From Chloroflexus aggregans DSM 9485 (GTDB taxonomy: Bacteria > Chloroflexota > Chloroflexia > Chloroflexales > Chloroflexaceae): a DNA stretch of 64,000 bases. The notes beneath the pieces were generated by a model that saw nothing but the letters and a program-made list of their open reading frames with translations, was not told the origin of the DNA and did not search any database. The position numbers and the translations under genes are program-made. Location: contig NC_011831.1 of NCBI RefSeq assembly GCF_000021945.1, positions 1,501,353 through 1,565,352 of the forward strand, given 5' to 3'. This document shows, piece after piece, positions 24,456-34,335 of this stretch; the first letter of the stretch is position 1, and the number at the start of each line of letters is the position of its first letter.

Positions 24456-26831
24456 ATGCACCGACTTGCCCGCTGGCTCATGATCTTGTGCTTACTCGTC
24501 GCAGCTCCACCGGTACACGCGCAGCCAGCGGGTAGGTGGAGTGTTGCCGAGTTTTTAGCCGATCAACCGGGACGGTTACGCGATCTCACCTTTGATGGGC
24601 GTAGTGCAGCTCAGATTATTGAGGAGCAGAGTAGCTATTTTGGGATCAGTCCGTTTTTGATCCTTGCGCTGCTCGAAGCTACTGCCGGTCTCCTGAGTGA
24701 TCCGTCACCGCCGGCAGACGCTATTTCGTACCCTTTCGGACGACACGGCCCTGAGGGTTTCGTCGCGCAAATTGAATGGGTCAGTCGTGAATTGCGTGCC
24801 GGATTGGGGCCGTACCAACAATCGCCTACGTTGCGCCTAAGCGATGGCTTAACGCTAACCCTGTCGCTCGATGAACCGGCAGAATGGATTGCGATCAAGC
24901 GTTTCTTGGCCCACGGTCGCGATTCGACGGCATGGTTAGCAGCGGTAAAGGCTACACATACCGCATTACGTACCTATTTTGACGGGCAACTGGCTCCTCC
25001 GGCAACGGTTGCCTCGTCGAACACAGGTTGGTTGCGTGCGCCATGGCCTCTGGGTACACGTGTCGTCCATCTGGCCTATTTCGATCACATGTACCCTATG
25101 GTCGATCTTGGCAGTGATGGCAATAGTGAGATGGTTGACTATCTCGGTCGGCGTAATCTCCAATACAACAGCCATGACGGTCACGATTATGTCTTTCCAG
25201 ATGCGCCGTTTACCACACCTATTCTCGCCACCGCTGCCGGAACAGCCTACGCTTTTAGCGAGGCGCGCGGACTTGGAGTAGTGATTATTCATCCGAACGG
25301 CTATGAAACCGTCTACTGGCACTTGAGTGCGCTCGATCCTATCTTCAACACCGGAAACGGTGTGCCGGTCGTGGCCGGTCAGCCAATTGGGGTCAGTGGT
25401 GCTAGTGGGGTAAGTGGTACACCCCATCTCCACTTTGAAGTCCGTCGTTGGGAGGGTGGGATACGTAAACAAGTCGATCCGTATGGTTGGTATGGGACGG
25501 GAGTCGACCCTTGCCCTATGTACGCCGGTTGTGCGATAAGTACGTGGCTATGGCATCCCGACCTCAGCGGCCAGTATGACTTTACCCCGCCCAATTACCC
25601 ACCACCACCTGGCGACACGACGCCGCCGATTGGTACAATGCGGGTAGCACCACCGTCTGATCTACTATTGGCCGCCACCTTTGATGGGCATCCTCTCCAA
25701 ACGGTTGGGCAGGGGTTACCGCAGATCAGCGGTGTACTCAGCTTTGAAGCAGGGCGTTTTGGGCAAGCGTGGAATAGTGAGCGTGGTTCCTTAGCCTTCC
25801 CCACAACCGGTAACCTCGATCTCGCGCAGGGGACAATTAGTTTGTGGGTAGACATTCCGACCGACTATCCGGTCAATAGTCGCAACCGTCATTACCTCTT
25901 CGCGACGAGTGCTGACCCAACGGGAGCACCGGTGTATACGGGTACCCTAGCACTGCGACGAGACCGGTTAGGACCGCATGGAAGCGCCCAATGGACATTC
26001 TGGACGGTGCAGGATGCCGATAGGGGTGAGGATCAATTGAGTGTACCGGACACCTTATCGCCGGGATGGCACCATTTTGCGGTGAGTTGGGAAGCAACGA
26101 GTGGCACGAAAGCGCTTTATATCGATGGTGTGCTGGTTGCAGAGCGGAGCAATACTGCATTCCCGACAATTGCCGGCGCGCTCTTGCACCTCGGTCGTTT
26201 CAGTAGTGATAGTCCAGGCGCCGGGGTGCGGGTTGATGAACTGGCCGTCTACAACCGTCCGTTAACAGCAGAGGAGATTGCCGATTTAGCCAAAAAGCCG
26301 CCGCTTAGCACTGAGCCGATACCGATTACCGACCAATTGATCCGGATTGATACCAACGCCCTCGACGATAATGGTGGCATTGCAGCGGTCATTCTTGGGA
26401 TCAACGATGAACTGAGCGATCCACTGCCGTACTACGACAGTTACCGATGGAGCTTGCCGGCGGTGAAGGGTGAGCATATGGTGTCTGTCCAGTATATTGA
26501 TCGGGCGGGTAATACAACCGTGGTTACTCAGACGGTGCGAGTTAATCTACCACCACACGTTGATGTGGATAGTGAATGGCTCGATCAAGTGACGGTGCGC
26601 TTGCGTTTTAACGTGCGCGATGCTGAATTACCGGTCGAGATGCAATTCAGCACACAGCCCGACTTTGCCGCTACACCATGGTTGCCGCTGGTACCGGAGG
26701 TGCGCTGGCGATGGGAGGAAACCGAGCGACCACACCTCTTCGTGCGTTTTCGTGATGCAGCCGGTCTGGTGAGTGTCCCGATAGAGATTACCCTACGCCA
26801 TCAGGTGTTTATCCCGCTGGTGGGACATTAG
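24456..26831 (+). CDS. Secreted M23-family peptidase with LamG-like domain
   Basis: 791 residues from the ATG at 24456, which starts a classic signal peptide (LARWLMILCLLVAAPPVHAQ). After an alpha-helical region (about 20-180), an LytM/M23 domain carries the zinc motifs HDGHDYVF (H-x3-D, about residue 240) and HLHFEV (about 325); both metal sites look intact, so it should cut peptidoglycan cross-bridges or a related peptide. A concanavalin/LamG-type domain (about 400-605) and an Ig-like tail (about 620-790) suggest binding to a surface polymer. It converges on the small membrane-protein gene, overlapping it by 4 bases. Confidence 0.82.
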   Translation: MHRLARWLMILCLLVAAPPVHAQPAGRWSVAEFLADQPGRLRDLTFDGRSAAQIIEEQSSYFGISPFLILALLEATAGLLSDPSPPADAISYPFGRHGPEGFVAQIEWVSRELRAGLGPYQQSPTLRLSDGLTLTLSLDEPAEWIAIKRFLAHGRDSTAWLAAVKATHTALRTYFDGQLAPPATVASSNTGWLRAPWPLGTRVVHLAYFDHMYPMVDLGSDGNSEMVDYLGRRNLQYNSHDGHDYVFPDAPFTTPILATAAGTAYAFSEARGLGVVIIHPNGYETVYWHLSALDPIFNTGNGVPVVAGQPIGVSGASGVSGTPHLHFEVRRWEGGIRKQVDPYGWYGTGVDPCPMYAGCAISTWLWHPDLSGQYDFTPPNYPPPPGDTTPPIGTMRVAPPSDLLLAATFDGHPLQTVGQGLPQISGVLSFEAGRFGQAWNSERGSLAFPTTGNLDLAQGTISLWVDIPTDYPVNSRNRHYLFATSADPTGAPVYTGTLALRRDRLGPHGSAQWTFWTVQDADRGEDQLSVPDTLSPGWHHFAVSWEATSGTKALYIDGVLVAERSNTAFPTIAGALLHLGRFSSDSPGAGVRVDELAVYNRPLTAEEIADLAKKPPLSTEPIPITDQLIRIDTNALDDNGGIAAVILGINDELSDPLPYYDSYRWSLPAVKGEHMVSVQYIDRAGNTTVVTQTVRVNLPPHVDVDSEWLDQVTVRLRFNVRDAELPVEMQFSTQPDFAATPWLPLVPEVRWRWEETERPHLFVRFRDAAGLVSVPIEITLRHQVFIPLVGH

Positions 26832-27229
26832 CCTTCGGATGATGCGGTTGCAGAACGCCCTCGCCACCATACCAACCCCAAGACTCCGATCAGGTGGATG
26901 GTTAATACGCTAATGAAATAGACGGTATGTGGGCCAACGGTTTGACGTGCCGCGTCGGGGGCGAGTATGGTCTCGATGCGAGCCGCAACAAAGGGTGTGA
27001 AAAAGTAGAGCGCGCCACAACAAGCAGCGGCTAATCGCCACTCATCACGGCGCACGATCACCCAGCCGATGAACGTCGCCAGCGGTGTCGCAAGGATGAC
27101 CAAGGCGAGCCAGCGTAGTACCTCAGGGTTGCGATTCTCGGTAAGCGGATAATAGGTTGCCAGTGCAATCACCCAGCCGGTACCACCGGCCAACGCCACA
27201 AACAACATTGTACGAAGAGTTCGATCCAT
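26828..27229 (-). CDS. Small four-helix membrane protein
   Basis: 133 residues with four hydrophobic segments (about 7-26, 38-59, 66-84, 101-122) and no recognised motif. Its start is 12 bases after the DUF4139 gene stop, so it is the last gene of that operon. Function unknown. Confidence 0.6.
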   Translation of the reverse strand: MDRTLRTMLFVALAGGTGWVIALATYYPLTENRNPEVLRWLALVILATPLATFIGWVIVRRDEWRLAAACCGALYFFTPFVAARIETILAPDAARQTVGPHTVYFISVLTIHLIGVLGLVWWRGRSATASSEG

Positions 27230-27241
27230 TGCAGTACGTCA

Positions 27242-29131
27242 TTATTGTAATTGGCGCAGCATGCGATCAAGCCGATCTTTGTGCTTTTTGATCAGATTCT
27301 GTTGATCGGTGATAGCTGCCTCTATCTGTTCGAGCTGATTTTCAAGCTGATCTAACGTCGCGACATACCGCTGCCGCAACGCCCCTTCCTCACCATCGCT
27401 ATGCAAAGGTGTAAGCTGTTGCTGTAAACGCTTTTGACGCTCGAAGATGCGCTGCTGCTCGCGCTCGTACTCGGCAATCTGCTGTTTGGCAGCATCAATT
27501 TGGCGCAACAGATTCAAAACACGTGACAAGTGCTGAAAGGTTGTGTCGTCGATAACTTTATCGTGTAACCACGCTTGCAACTTTTCACCGGTCAGGCTCG
27601 AAATTGTTTCGTAACGTGAGCTAGGGGAGCGTTCGCAAACCGTAAACTCGACACTACCGAAGGCCGGCACTTCAACATTCCAGCTTGCCAATTCGTTGGT
27701 TTGGCTCTGTGGCGGTGGTGTATCAACGAGTTCGGCATTATCCGAGAGCGTATGTTCAATGGTAACCGTACACGATTTGGCCAATGTACTGGTAATCTTG
27801 TACCGGGAAAACGTCAGAAGGTACGAATCGGCAATCAAATCGCCTTGCCCCAAACGAATACTCCGTAATATATTTTGAATATCAAAAGATTCACTCACCG
27901 TCACGCCTAACTCAGCAGCGTAGAGCACTTTGATCTCGGCGCCGGCACGGGTAAACGGTACGACCGCTTCACCGGCATACTCACCGCCGATCAAGACCGT
28001 TACCGGACCTTGCTCGAGGGTCAAGTCGGTAGTATTGGTGAGAAACAAGGCAGCAAAGGGATGGCGATTCATCTGTTTTGAGTTGTAGACAAGGACACGC
28101 CGCGCCGGCAGGTAGGAACCGACAATCGGTGCCATCGCCGACTGACCGCGTCCGACACTCACCGGCTGGTGAACACGATAGGCAAAGAGCACATCACGAT
28201 CCTCACCGGAAGCTGCCGTTGGTGTACTTTCAGCCGCTTCCGTTGAATCAGACACTGCAAGAGCGTGTATTTGTATCTCATCCTCACTAACACTTTCTTC
28301 CAAAAACGACGCTCTTCTTTTCGGCTTCGGTGATGGAGGCGGTCGATTGGTGACGACGGGTCGATCAGGCGTCTGTGGTTGATACAACTGGTAATGAAAC
28401 GAGATCGGCTGACCGGCGACTAATGTCACCTCTACATCACGCAGATCCTCGTCTAAAAGGTTATCGAACAGACCCCACCCCTGTAACCAACAACGAGCCT
28501 CGTTACCGTCCTCCTCGAACAGCAAGCGATAGCTCACCCGCCAGGCCGGCGCCGGAGCCACATAACCGATCAGCAAATCGTGGTCGCCGGGTGTAAGGTG
28601 AACGGTGACCGAGCGGTCGCTCCGATCGCCGTGGTCGGCGTGTAAGAAAAAGATGAGATCATTGTGGACGACTTCCTCAAGCAATTCGACTTGAACGATG
28701 TCGTCAAGAGTAAACGGTCGTACCACCCGTTGATCGCTCAGGTACAGGCTGACCAATGCCCGACGCAACGGTTGCTCATGTTCAACATCAACCCCAATGA
28801 CTAAACCTTTGACTTGTTCAGCTTGCTTACCGGCAAGGGTGAGCCGCACAGATCGGCCACGCAGATCGCGCAATAAATCGAGCAAACTCTGCTCTTGAGA
28901 AAGATGAAAACCGGACCGTGCTAACCGGTCGGCACGATCTTCGGGAGTCGTAAAATCGATATTGCGCACCTGTCCACTGCGGTCGATCACGATCAGGCTC
29001 TTCAACACATCGTCCATCGCGGTGCGGGGAAAGCTCAACGTCAACGTCTCGCCATGGAATTGACCACGACGTTCAAAATAACCGACACCGTGTTTATAGA
29101 GCACCATACGCTTAATCGGTGGCATCGTCAT
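27242..29131 (-). CDS. DUF4139-like protein with C-terminal coiled coil
   Basis: 629 residues, no signal peptide. The body resembles the DUF4139 / mucoidy-inhibitor-like family: PAWRVSYRLLF (about 205), GWGLFDNLLDEDLRDVEVTLVAGQPISFHYQLYQP (about 230-262), a low-complexity linker with PPPSPKPKRR, then VYNSKQMNRHPFAALFLTNTT and LEQGPVTVLIGGEYAGEAVVPF. The last 120 residues are a long Gln/Glu-rich coiled coil ending in KKHKDRLDRMLRQLQ. The family role is not known. It starts 3 bases after the beta-lactamase-like gene ends and is clearly cotranscribed with it. Confidence 0.72.
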   Translation of the reverse strand: MTMPPIKRMVLYKHGVGYFERRGQFHGETLTLSFPRTAMDDVLKSLIVIDRSGQVRNIDFTTPEDRADRLARSGFHLSQEQSLLDLLRDLRGRSVRLTLAGKQAEQVKGLVIGVDVEHEQPLRRALVSLYLSDQRVVRPFTLDDIVQVELLEEVVHNDLIFFLHADHGDRSDRSVTVHLTPGDHDLLIGYVAPAPAWRVSYRLLFEEDGNEARCWLQGWGLFDNLLDEDLRDVEVTLVAGQPISFHYQLYQPQTPDRPVVTNRPPPSPKPKRRASFLEESVSEDEIQIHALAVSDSTEAAESTPTAASGEDRDVLFAYRVHQPVSVGRGQSAMAPIVGSYLPARRVLVYNSKQMNRHPFAALFLTNTTDLTLEQGPVTVLIGGEYAGEAVVPFTRAGAEIKVLYAAELGVTVSESFDIQNILRSIRLGQGDLIADSYLLTFSRYKITSTLAKSCTVTIEHTLSDNAELVDTPPPQSQTNELASWNVEVPAFGSVEFTVCERSPSSRYETISSLTGEKLQAWLHDKVIDDTTFQHLSRVLNLLRQIDAAKQQIAEYEREQQRIFERQKRLQQQLTPLHSDGEEGALRQRYVATLDQLENQLEQIEAAITDQQNLIKKHKDRLDRMLRQLQ

Positions 29132-29134
29132 AGC

Positions 29135-30649
29135 TCACTCCTGCAGTAAGCGATCGAGTCGGATCGGGTTGTAAGCAGTGTACACGAGGCGACTAACATC
29201 GGCAATTACACCGCCGAGTAGTTCGTCGGGCCAAGCCCACCGATCACCGAGCGGTTTATATACATAGACTGCCAGTACATAATCACCACCGGGCGAACGG
29301 ACAATACCGGCATCGGCTTGCGTATGTTCGATCCAGCCCGACTTGTGTTCAACCCGAATATCGGGCGGCAACCCGGCGACCATACGGGTCGTATCTGCAT
29401 TTTCGGCTAACAGATCGAGCATCTCTTGACAACGTTCGGGACTAAGCAGATCAAATTTCTCGAGCAAAACCCCCTCACCGCGGGCACACTCATCGATCAT
29501 GCGATAGAGCTGGCTGATGGCATACGGTGTCGCACGGAGGGCACAACCGGTCTCGGCGTAGGGCGGTTCGCCGACCGGGTCCTTCGGGCCACAACGAAAC
29601 TTCACGTTGTACAGCCGAATGTAATCAAGTGACTCGAAGGGGATGTACAGATAAAGATACTCTAGCCCCAAATCGGCCAGCATATCACTCATCTCTTCGG
29701 CGCCGCGAAACGCACTCTCGGTACTTGTACCACCGACGCCGGCGGCCAAAATATCGTTGGCGGCCAGATTATCGCTTTCGATAATCATTGCCCGCATCTG
29801 TTGCCACTGATCTTCGGTGAACGACGCCAATTTGGTATAGCCATACAGCATAATTGCCGTCTTGATGGTACTTGTCCCGGCGAAGACGGTACGGGCATTG
29901 ATTGCCGTTTCAATACCGGTTTGTAGATCGTACAGATAGACTCCGATGACCCCATCCCATTCAGCCACCAGCGCTTCGAGTTGTTCGGTCAGTTGTTCGG
30001 GAGGGACTCGTGGGACTTCAGACGTTGGCCAGCGCGTCAGGTAGATCGGATGGGTAAGCTGACCACGGCGGAGTAAGCTGCTGACAATTTCCAGCGAGCG
30101 ATCGAGATCAATAGCCCGCCCGGGCAGATAGGCAAAACTGCGTGAAAGCACATCGGTCGAGGTGATAACGGTAAACGTTGGAGCAAGGGCCGATGCAACG
30201 GCGAACTCGGTAAGCTTGGCGTGAAGAGCAGTTGCATCAAACGAGTATTGCACCGGCACCTTCAGCGGTGTACCACTACCGAGTGCCGGAGCAGCCGCTG
30301 CCAGCAACCGATTCAGATCGGGACGCAAACGAATAGCCGCCGGATCAATGGGTTGGCGAACATCTCCGGCGACCAGTAGGATCGGTGTCGTTGGCGCAGG
30401 CAACGCAGTGGTCAATAAGGCCTGCGCTTCTGCCATGCTCAAACCACCTACAGGCACACCGGCAATTTCGGTACCATCAGCATAGACGGGGACCAACGGT
30501 GGAAGAGGGATCGGTGTCGATGGAGGTTGTACTGCTGCCGTGGCCTCCGCGGAATCGGTAACCACAGACGAACGCGGTGACGTGGTACACCCGGCAAGAA
30601 GAGCCACGCAAAGCAGGGCAGTGGCAAACAAACGTGGCCGGAAGTTCAT
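29135..30649 (-). CDS. Class A beta-lactamase-like serine hydrolase lipoprotein
   Basis: 504 residues from the ATG at 30649, which begins a lipoprotein signal with lipobox LAGC (Cys about residue 20). The N-terminal half (about 55-235) looks like a VanW-associated/PG_binding_4 domain. The C-terminal half has all three class A motifs: STIK (nucleophile Ser in GTSTIKTA), SDN (IESDNLAANDIL) and KSG (EHKSGWIEHT). It may open beta-lactams or, given the cell-wall-binding half, act on peptidoglycan like a DD-peptidase; the sequence does not decide. It sits between clpS and the DUF4139 gene. Confidence 0.82.
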   Translation of the reverse strand: MNFRPRLFATALLCVALLAGCTTSPRSSVVTDSAEATAAVQPPSTPIPLPPLVPVYADGTEIAGVPVGGLSMAEAQALLTTALPAPTTPILLVAGDVRQPIDPAAIRLRPDLNRLLAAAAPALGSGTPLKVPVQYSFDATALHAKLTEFAVASALAPTFTVITSTDVLSRSFAYLPGRAIDLDRSLEIVSSLLRRGQLTHPIYLTRWPTSEVPRVPPEQLTEQLEALVAEWDGVIGVYLYDLQTGIETAINARTVFAGTSTIKTAIMLYGYTKLASFTEDQWQQMRAMIIESDNLAANDILAAGVGGTSTESAFRGAEEMSDMLADLGLEYLYLYIPFESLDYIRLYNVKFRCGPKDPVGEPPYAETGCALRATPYAISQLYRMIDECARGEGVLLEKFDLLSPERCQEMLDLLAENADTTRMVAGLPPDIRVEHKSGWIEHTQADAGIVRSPGGDYVLAVYVYKPLGDRWAWPDELLGGVIADVSRLVYTAYNPIRLDRLLQE

Positions 30650-30744
30650 AGCAGTGGGCTTGCTCCTTGATAGACTACTACAACGTTGTTTGTCATCGGC
30701 TGTGGGAGACGTACCCATCAACCACCGACGGTACGGGTACGCCC

Positions 30745-31068
30745 CTACGAATCAGGCTCGAGGTAGAAGGTGAGAGGATAACCGGCCTCACGAGCCGCAT
30801 GATGTGCTTGATACACCCGTTCTTGCGCCTCTTGGAACGGCAACACGGTCACCAGTGCGCGCCCTTCGTAATGGGCAGTAAGCATCACTTGTTCGGCCCG
30901 CGCCAGATCAAGACCAAAAAAGACCCGCAATACGATGACCACAAAATCCATCGGCGTCACATCATCGTTTTGCACGATGACACGATACGGGCGTTCCAGC
31001 TCCTCATCACCGGCAACAACAAAAGTGACGGCGGGCCGCACGACGACTGTTGGTTGTTCAGTTGACAT
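30745..31068 (-). CDS. clpS: ATP-dependent Clp protease adaptor ClpS
   Basis: 107 residues. The hallmark PYRVIVQNDDVTPMDFVVIVLRVFFGL is the N-degron pocket region with the conserved Asn-Asp pair, followed by MLTAHYEGRALVTVLPFQEAQERVYQAHHAA and YPLTFYLEP. ClpS delivers N-end-rule substrates to ClpAP or ClpCP. The N-terminal extension of about 25 residues is variable. No clpA or clpC is nearby. An extended -10 promoter lies just upstream within the short gap after the VWA gene. Confidence 0.92.
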   Translation of the reverse strand: MSTEQPTVVVRPAVTFVVAGDEELERPYRVIVQNDDVTPMDFVVIVLRVFFGLDLARAEQVMLTAHYEGRALVTVLPFQEAQERVYQAHHAAREAGYPLTFYLEPDS

Positions 31069-31105
31069 GGGCTGCTCCGTCGCTACACTACAACACCTTA
31101 TAGGC

Positions 31106-31114
31106 AGTATAGCA
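31106..31114 (-). promoter_or_regulatory. Extended -10 promoter before clpS
   Basis: Minus-strand TGC followed by TATACT (31111-31106) gives a TGN-extended -10. The -35 region is poor. The predicted start is about 30 bases before the clpS ATG, so clpS and the genes after it can be expressed apart from the VWA gene. Confidence 0.45.
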
Positions 31115-31121
31115 TAAACCG

Positions 31122-33866
31122 TTATGGTTCTTTACGCCGGCGTCGTTTTGCTGTCAGTAAAGCAGCGATTCGCTCTTCATCACTCAGTGGTCGTCGCAGT
31201 GCATCAGATGCGTCAGGCGGAGATGGTGATGGCCGGTCAGACGGTGAGGACGACGGGGTAGGCGCAGCAGTCGTCCGCGACCGTGACTTGCCGATGGCCG
31301 ATGGTAGCTCAGGCAGTGGTACCAACAAGCGACGCAAAGCGACATCAATCGGTAACAACACGAGTGCTATCCAGAGGAGTGGGATTGTCACCGACCGCAC
31401 TTCGTAAACCGATTGTGCAGTTGGCGCGAAGACCGTTTCCGGCGGTGGATCAATGGACCCACCGGTCAGCGCAGCGATGTCGGCGAGTAAGCCGGGATTG
31501 GCAGCCAACCGGCCATATTCAGGAGAGAAATTGATCGTAAAAGCGGTGGTCACGTTGCCTATGGGTTGGCCGGTGCTATCGCTTGCACCGATTTGTACGA
31601 GATAGGCACCAATTTGATCGATAGTCGTGATCGCCCGATACCGATCAGGAGCCACTTGGCTAAACGACAGCTCGAAACTCCCTGCAAGACCACTGACCCG
31701 ATTACGAAGCTCACCGAGTTCAAGAGGACGACCGAGTTCGTCACGAGCCAGCACCTCGATTTCGACTCGGTTCGCATTGACAGTCGTAGTCACGGCCAGC
31801 CGTTCATCGCTACCCAACGGCAACACTTCGGCAACCAGATTTGCGGCAAAGCGTGGAAAATCCGGCCACGTCAACCATGCCGCTGCCCATCGTCCACTCA
31901 GATCGCTCGTCCAGGCCACAACACGACCCAAACCAACCTGCGCCGTGGCCAGCAGAGGCGCACCATCTTCGGCTACCAACAACACGCGGGAGGTAGAGCG
32001 GGCAGATGCAGCATTCCGACCACGCAACAGTGGCAGCGGCCCTAGCTCACGCAACCACGCAGTGGGGAGCGCTGATACCGGTCTGAACGGCTCTTCGATT
32101 ACATCACGATTAGCCACCCGTACTGTCTCTTCAAGGACAACCTGTGGCAAATCCGGGACACGTTGCACCAGATAATACTTCCCACCACCGATTTGGGCCA
32201 CCCGTTCGAGCGCCGGATCGGTATCTAGTCCGATTGCAATGGCACTAACGGTAATACCCTGCGCACGGAGATCAGCAACGAGATCGGCATATTCCGTCTC
32301 GGAGACTCCGTCGGTGAGAAGGATTACATGACGGATCCGGGCCTGCGAGGTCGCAATTGTCTCGGCAGCCAAGGCGATACCACTGCGAATATTCGTCCCG
32401 CCACCGGCTACCAAGCGGCTGAGGGCGTCTTCAATGGTGAAGAGGCCAGGCAATGGCTGTAACGGCAACAATGTATCGGCAATGCTATCGAACGCGATCA
32501 GAGCTATCTGATCGCGCTGAGTCAAACCACGACTAGCCTGATAGACTGCTTCACGTGCCAGATCGAGCTGAGTACGACCATCATCAACGAGTTCTCTCAT
32601 ACTACCGCTGCGGTCGATCACCAACACCAACGCCAGATCGGGTCGTTCTTCGCGGAGCGGCGGGTCGAGTGCAACCGGCAAGATCGGTTCTAGCAAAGTA
32701 CGACGCCAACCACCGGCTCCAAACGAGCGAGGACCGCCGATCACGAGCAACCCACCACCGTTATCACGGACGTAAGTCGTCAACGCACGTTGCAAGGCGG
32801 TTGGAACCTCATCTGCGGGCGTATCAACCAACGCAATGGTATCGAACGCACGCAGAGCGCGTGGATCGGCCGGCACTTGTGAAGGTTCTTGCACCACAAC
32901 CGTGATACCGGTGGCCTGCCAGGCGGCGACCAATGCAGTAACCTGATCGGGCGTGGTGGTCAGGAGCAGGAGACGGGGAGGGCCACTGACGAAGGTAAAG
33001 GCCACAGCCTGATTATTTGCCGGTTGGGTATCGAAAGGAGCAATGAGACGCACTCCAAACTGACGAAAACCGGGTTCACCGGCAGGTGCGGTGATCGTGA
33101 GTTGATTATCACCGATCACCAAATCGAGCGGCACCTCCGTCTGCAACCGACCATCGACGAGCAATTGCACCGTCGCCGCACCACTGACCGCGCTCTCAAT
33201 CGTCACAGTAAGGGGAATCGTCTGCTCAGCCTGAGCCATCTTCGGCGCTACAAACGCCGTAATCAACGCATCAGCGGCCCGTTCGATCACGAGCGGCACC
33301 ACCTCAATCGGTACACCACGGGCCGCCGCTAGCCGAACGGCAGCCAATGTATCGCCCTCATTCGCGCCGCCATCGGAGAGCAGTACCAAACGCTGATGCA
33401 GCGCAGCCGGCAAAAGGGCTAGACCAAGCTCAATCGCATCGGCAATGTTCGTCCGTGAGGAAAACACCGGCGTATCGATCCGGGTAAGCGGATACGGCGG
33501 TTCGGCAATACGTTCGACAGCCGCCCGCGCGCCAAACACAACTACAGCCATACGGTCATCGGGATCGGCGTTAGCTTGGGCTTGCGCGAGATAGTCAAGG
33601 ATTGCTGCGCGCTGGACGGGTGCGATCGAGTCGCTTGCATCGATTAGAAACACCGTCGCCGTTGCCCACACCGGACGACCAATCTGCAAGCCGGCCATCG
33701 CCAACACCAAAGCCGTTAGCAAGCCCAATCGCACGATCAGCAGCGCCCATACCCGCCATCGGCCAAGGCGACGACGCAGATCGGCCCAACCTAACCACAT
33801 AAAAACGAGGATAGGAACGGCGAGAGCAAAGAGCCACAGCGCGGCTGGTTCAACGACACTTAGCAC
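31122..33866 (-). CDS. Large membrane protein with two VWA domains
   Basis: 914 residues. Two N-terminal membrane helices (about 8-26 and 40-61) precede a first von Willebrand A domain with a modified MIDAS (FLIDASDSIAP, about 74) and SDGGANEGD. A Rossmann-like/glutamine-amidotransferase-like section contains GGGLLVIGGPRSFGAGGW (about 370). The second VWA domain has the full MIDAS DRSGSM (about 420), GGTNIRSG and LLTDGVSE. A beta-rich stretch follows, then a helix (IPLLWIALVLLPIDVAL, about 832-848) and a basic tail KRRRRK. The layout matches BatA/YfbK-type membrane VWA proteins that assemble ion-dependent complexes, often with MoxR ATPases; none is adjacent. Monocistronic or leading the clpS group. 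Confidence 0.8.
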   Translation of the reverse strand: MLSVVEPAALWLFALAVPILVFMWLGWADLRRRLGRWRVWALLIVRLGLLTALVLAMAGLQIGRPVWATATVFLIDASDSIAPVQRAAILDYLAQAQANADPDDRMAVVVFGARAAVERIAEPPYPLTRIDTPVFSSRTNIADAIELGLALLPAALHQRLVLLSDGGANEGDTLAAVRLAAARGVPIEVVPLVIERAADALITAFVAPKMAQAEQTIPLTVTIESAVSGAATVQLLVDGRLQTEVPLDLVIGDNQLTITAPAGEPGFRQFGVRLIAPFDTQPANNQAVAFTFVSGPPRLLLLTTTPDQVTALVAAWQATGITVVVQEPSQVPADPRALRAFDTIALVDTPADEVPTALQRALTTYVRDNGGGLLVIGGPRSFGAGGWRRTLLEPILPVALDPPLREERPDLALVLVIDRSGSMRELVDDGRTQLDLAREAVYQASRGLTQRDQIALIAFDSIADTLLPLQPLPGLFTIEDALSRLVAGGGTNIRSGIALAAETIATSQARIRHVILLTDGVSETEYADLVADLRAQGITVSAIAIGLDTDPALERVAQIGGGKYYLVQRVPDLPQVVLEETVRVANRDVIEEPFRPVSALPTAWLRELGPLPLLRGRNAASARSTSRVLLVAEDGAPLLATAQVGLGRVVAWTSDLSGRWAAAWLTWPDFPRFAANLVAEVLPLGSDERLAVTTTVNANRVEIEVLARDELGRPLELGELRNRVSGLAGSFELSFSQVAPDRYRAITTIDQIGAYLVQIGASDSTGQPIGNVTTAFTINFSPEYGRLAANPGLLADIAALTGGSIDPPPETVFAPTAQSVYEVRSVTIPLLWIALVLLPIDVALRRLLVPLPELPSAIGKSRSRTTAAPTPSSSPSDRPSPSPPDASDALRRPLSDEERIAALLTAKRRRRKEP

Positions 33867-34335
33867 AGCTTACTGCTCTCAAGAACGTGCATAAAAGCAC
33901 ACACGGTTCACTTCCCGCCCCGAACCCGGTTCGTATCTGACGGGCGACTTTTCTGCCTATGGAATGCAAAGGCGCAAAGGAATGCAGAGGGATGCAAAGA
34001 GCCGGTCGTCGGACGGCGCCTGATTGTAAACGAATGAACCATGGGCATAACCCCGGCAACTCCAGCCGTTCCAGTACCCGATGTTGATCGACAGGGGCTG
34101 ACTTCTATGCAGTGTGAGAGTCGTGCCGTGCGCAACCAGCCGCAAGGTTCAGACGCCGGGTTACGCACACTGCTGTATGCACGGATCTGCGATTCGGTAG
34201 ACAAACGACGATTACTGTCCGTGCGTGTGGTTGGAATCAACGCCCTCCACACTCTCATCACTGCAAGGGTTCGACCGAAGCCTCCAGCAGCTTCGTCACC
34301 TCACCTAAGCTTATGATATGTTCCATGATACACTA
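33867..34335. other. 469-bp noncoding stretch with GCAAAGG repeats
   Basis: Around 33960-34000 three imperfect units of the GAATGCAAAGGCGCAAAGG type occur; the rest shows no promoter or ORF I would support. It separates two minus-strand transcription units. Confidence 0.5.
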
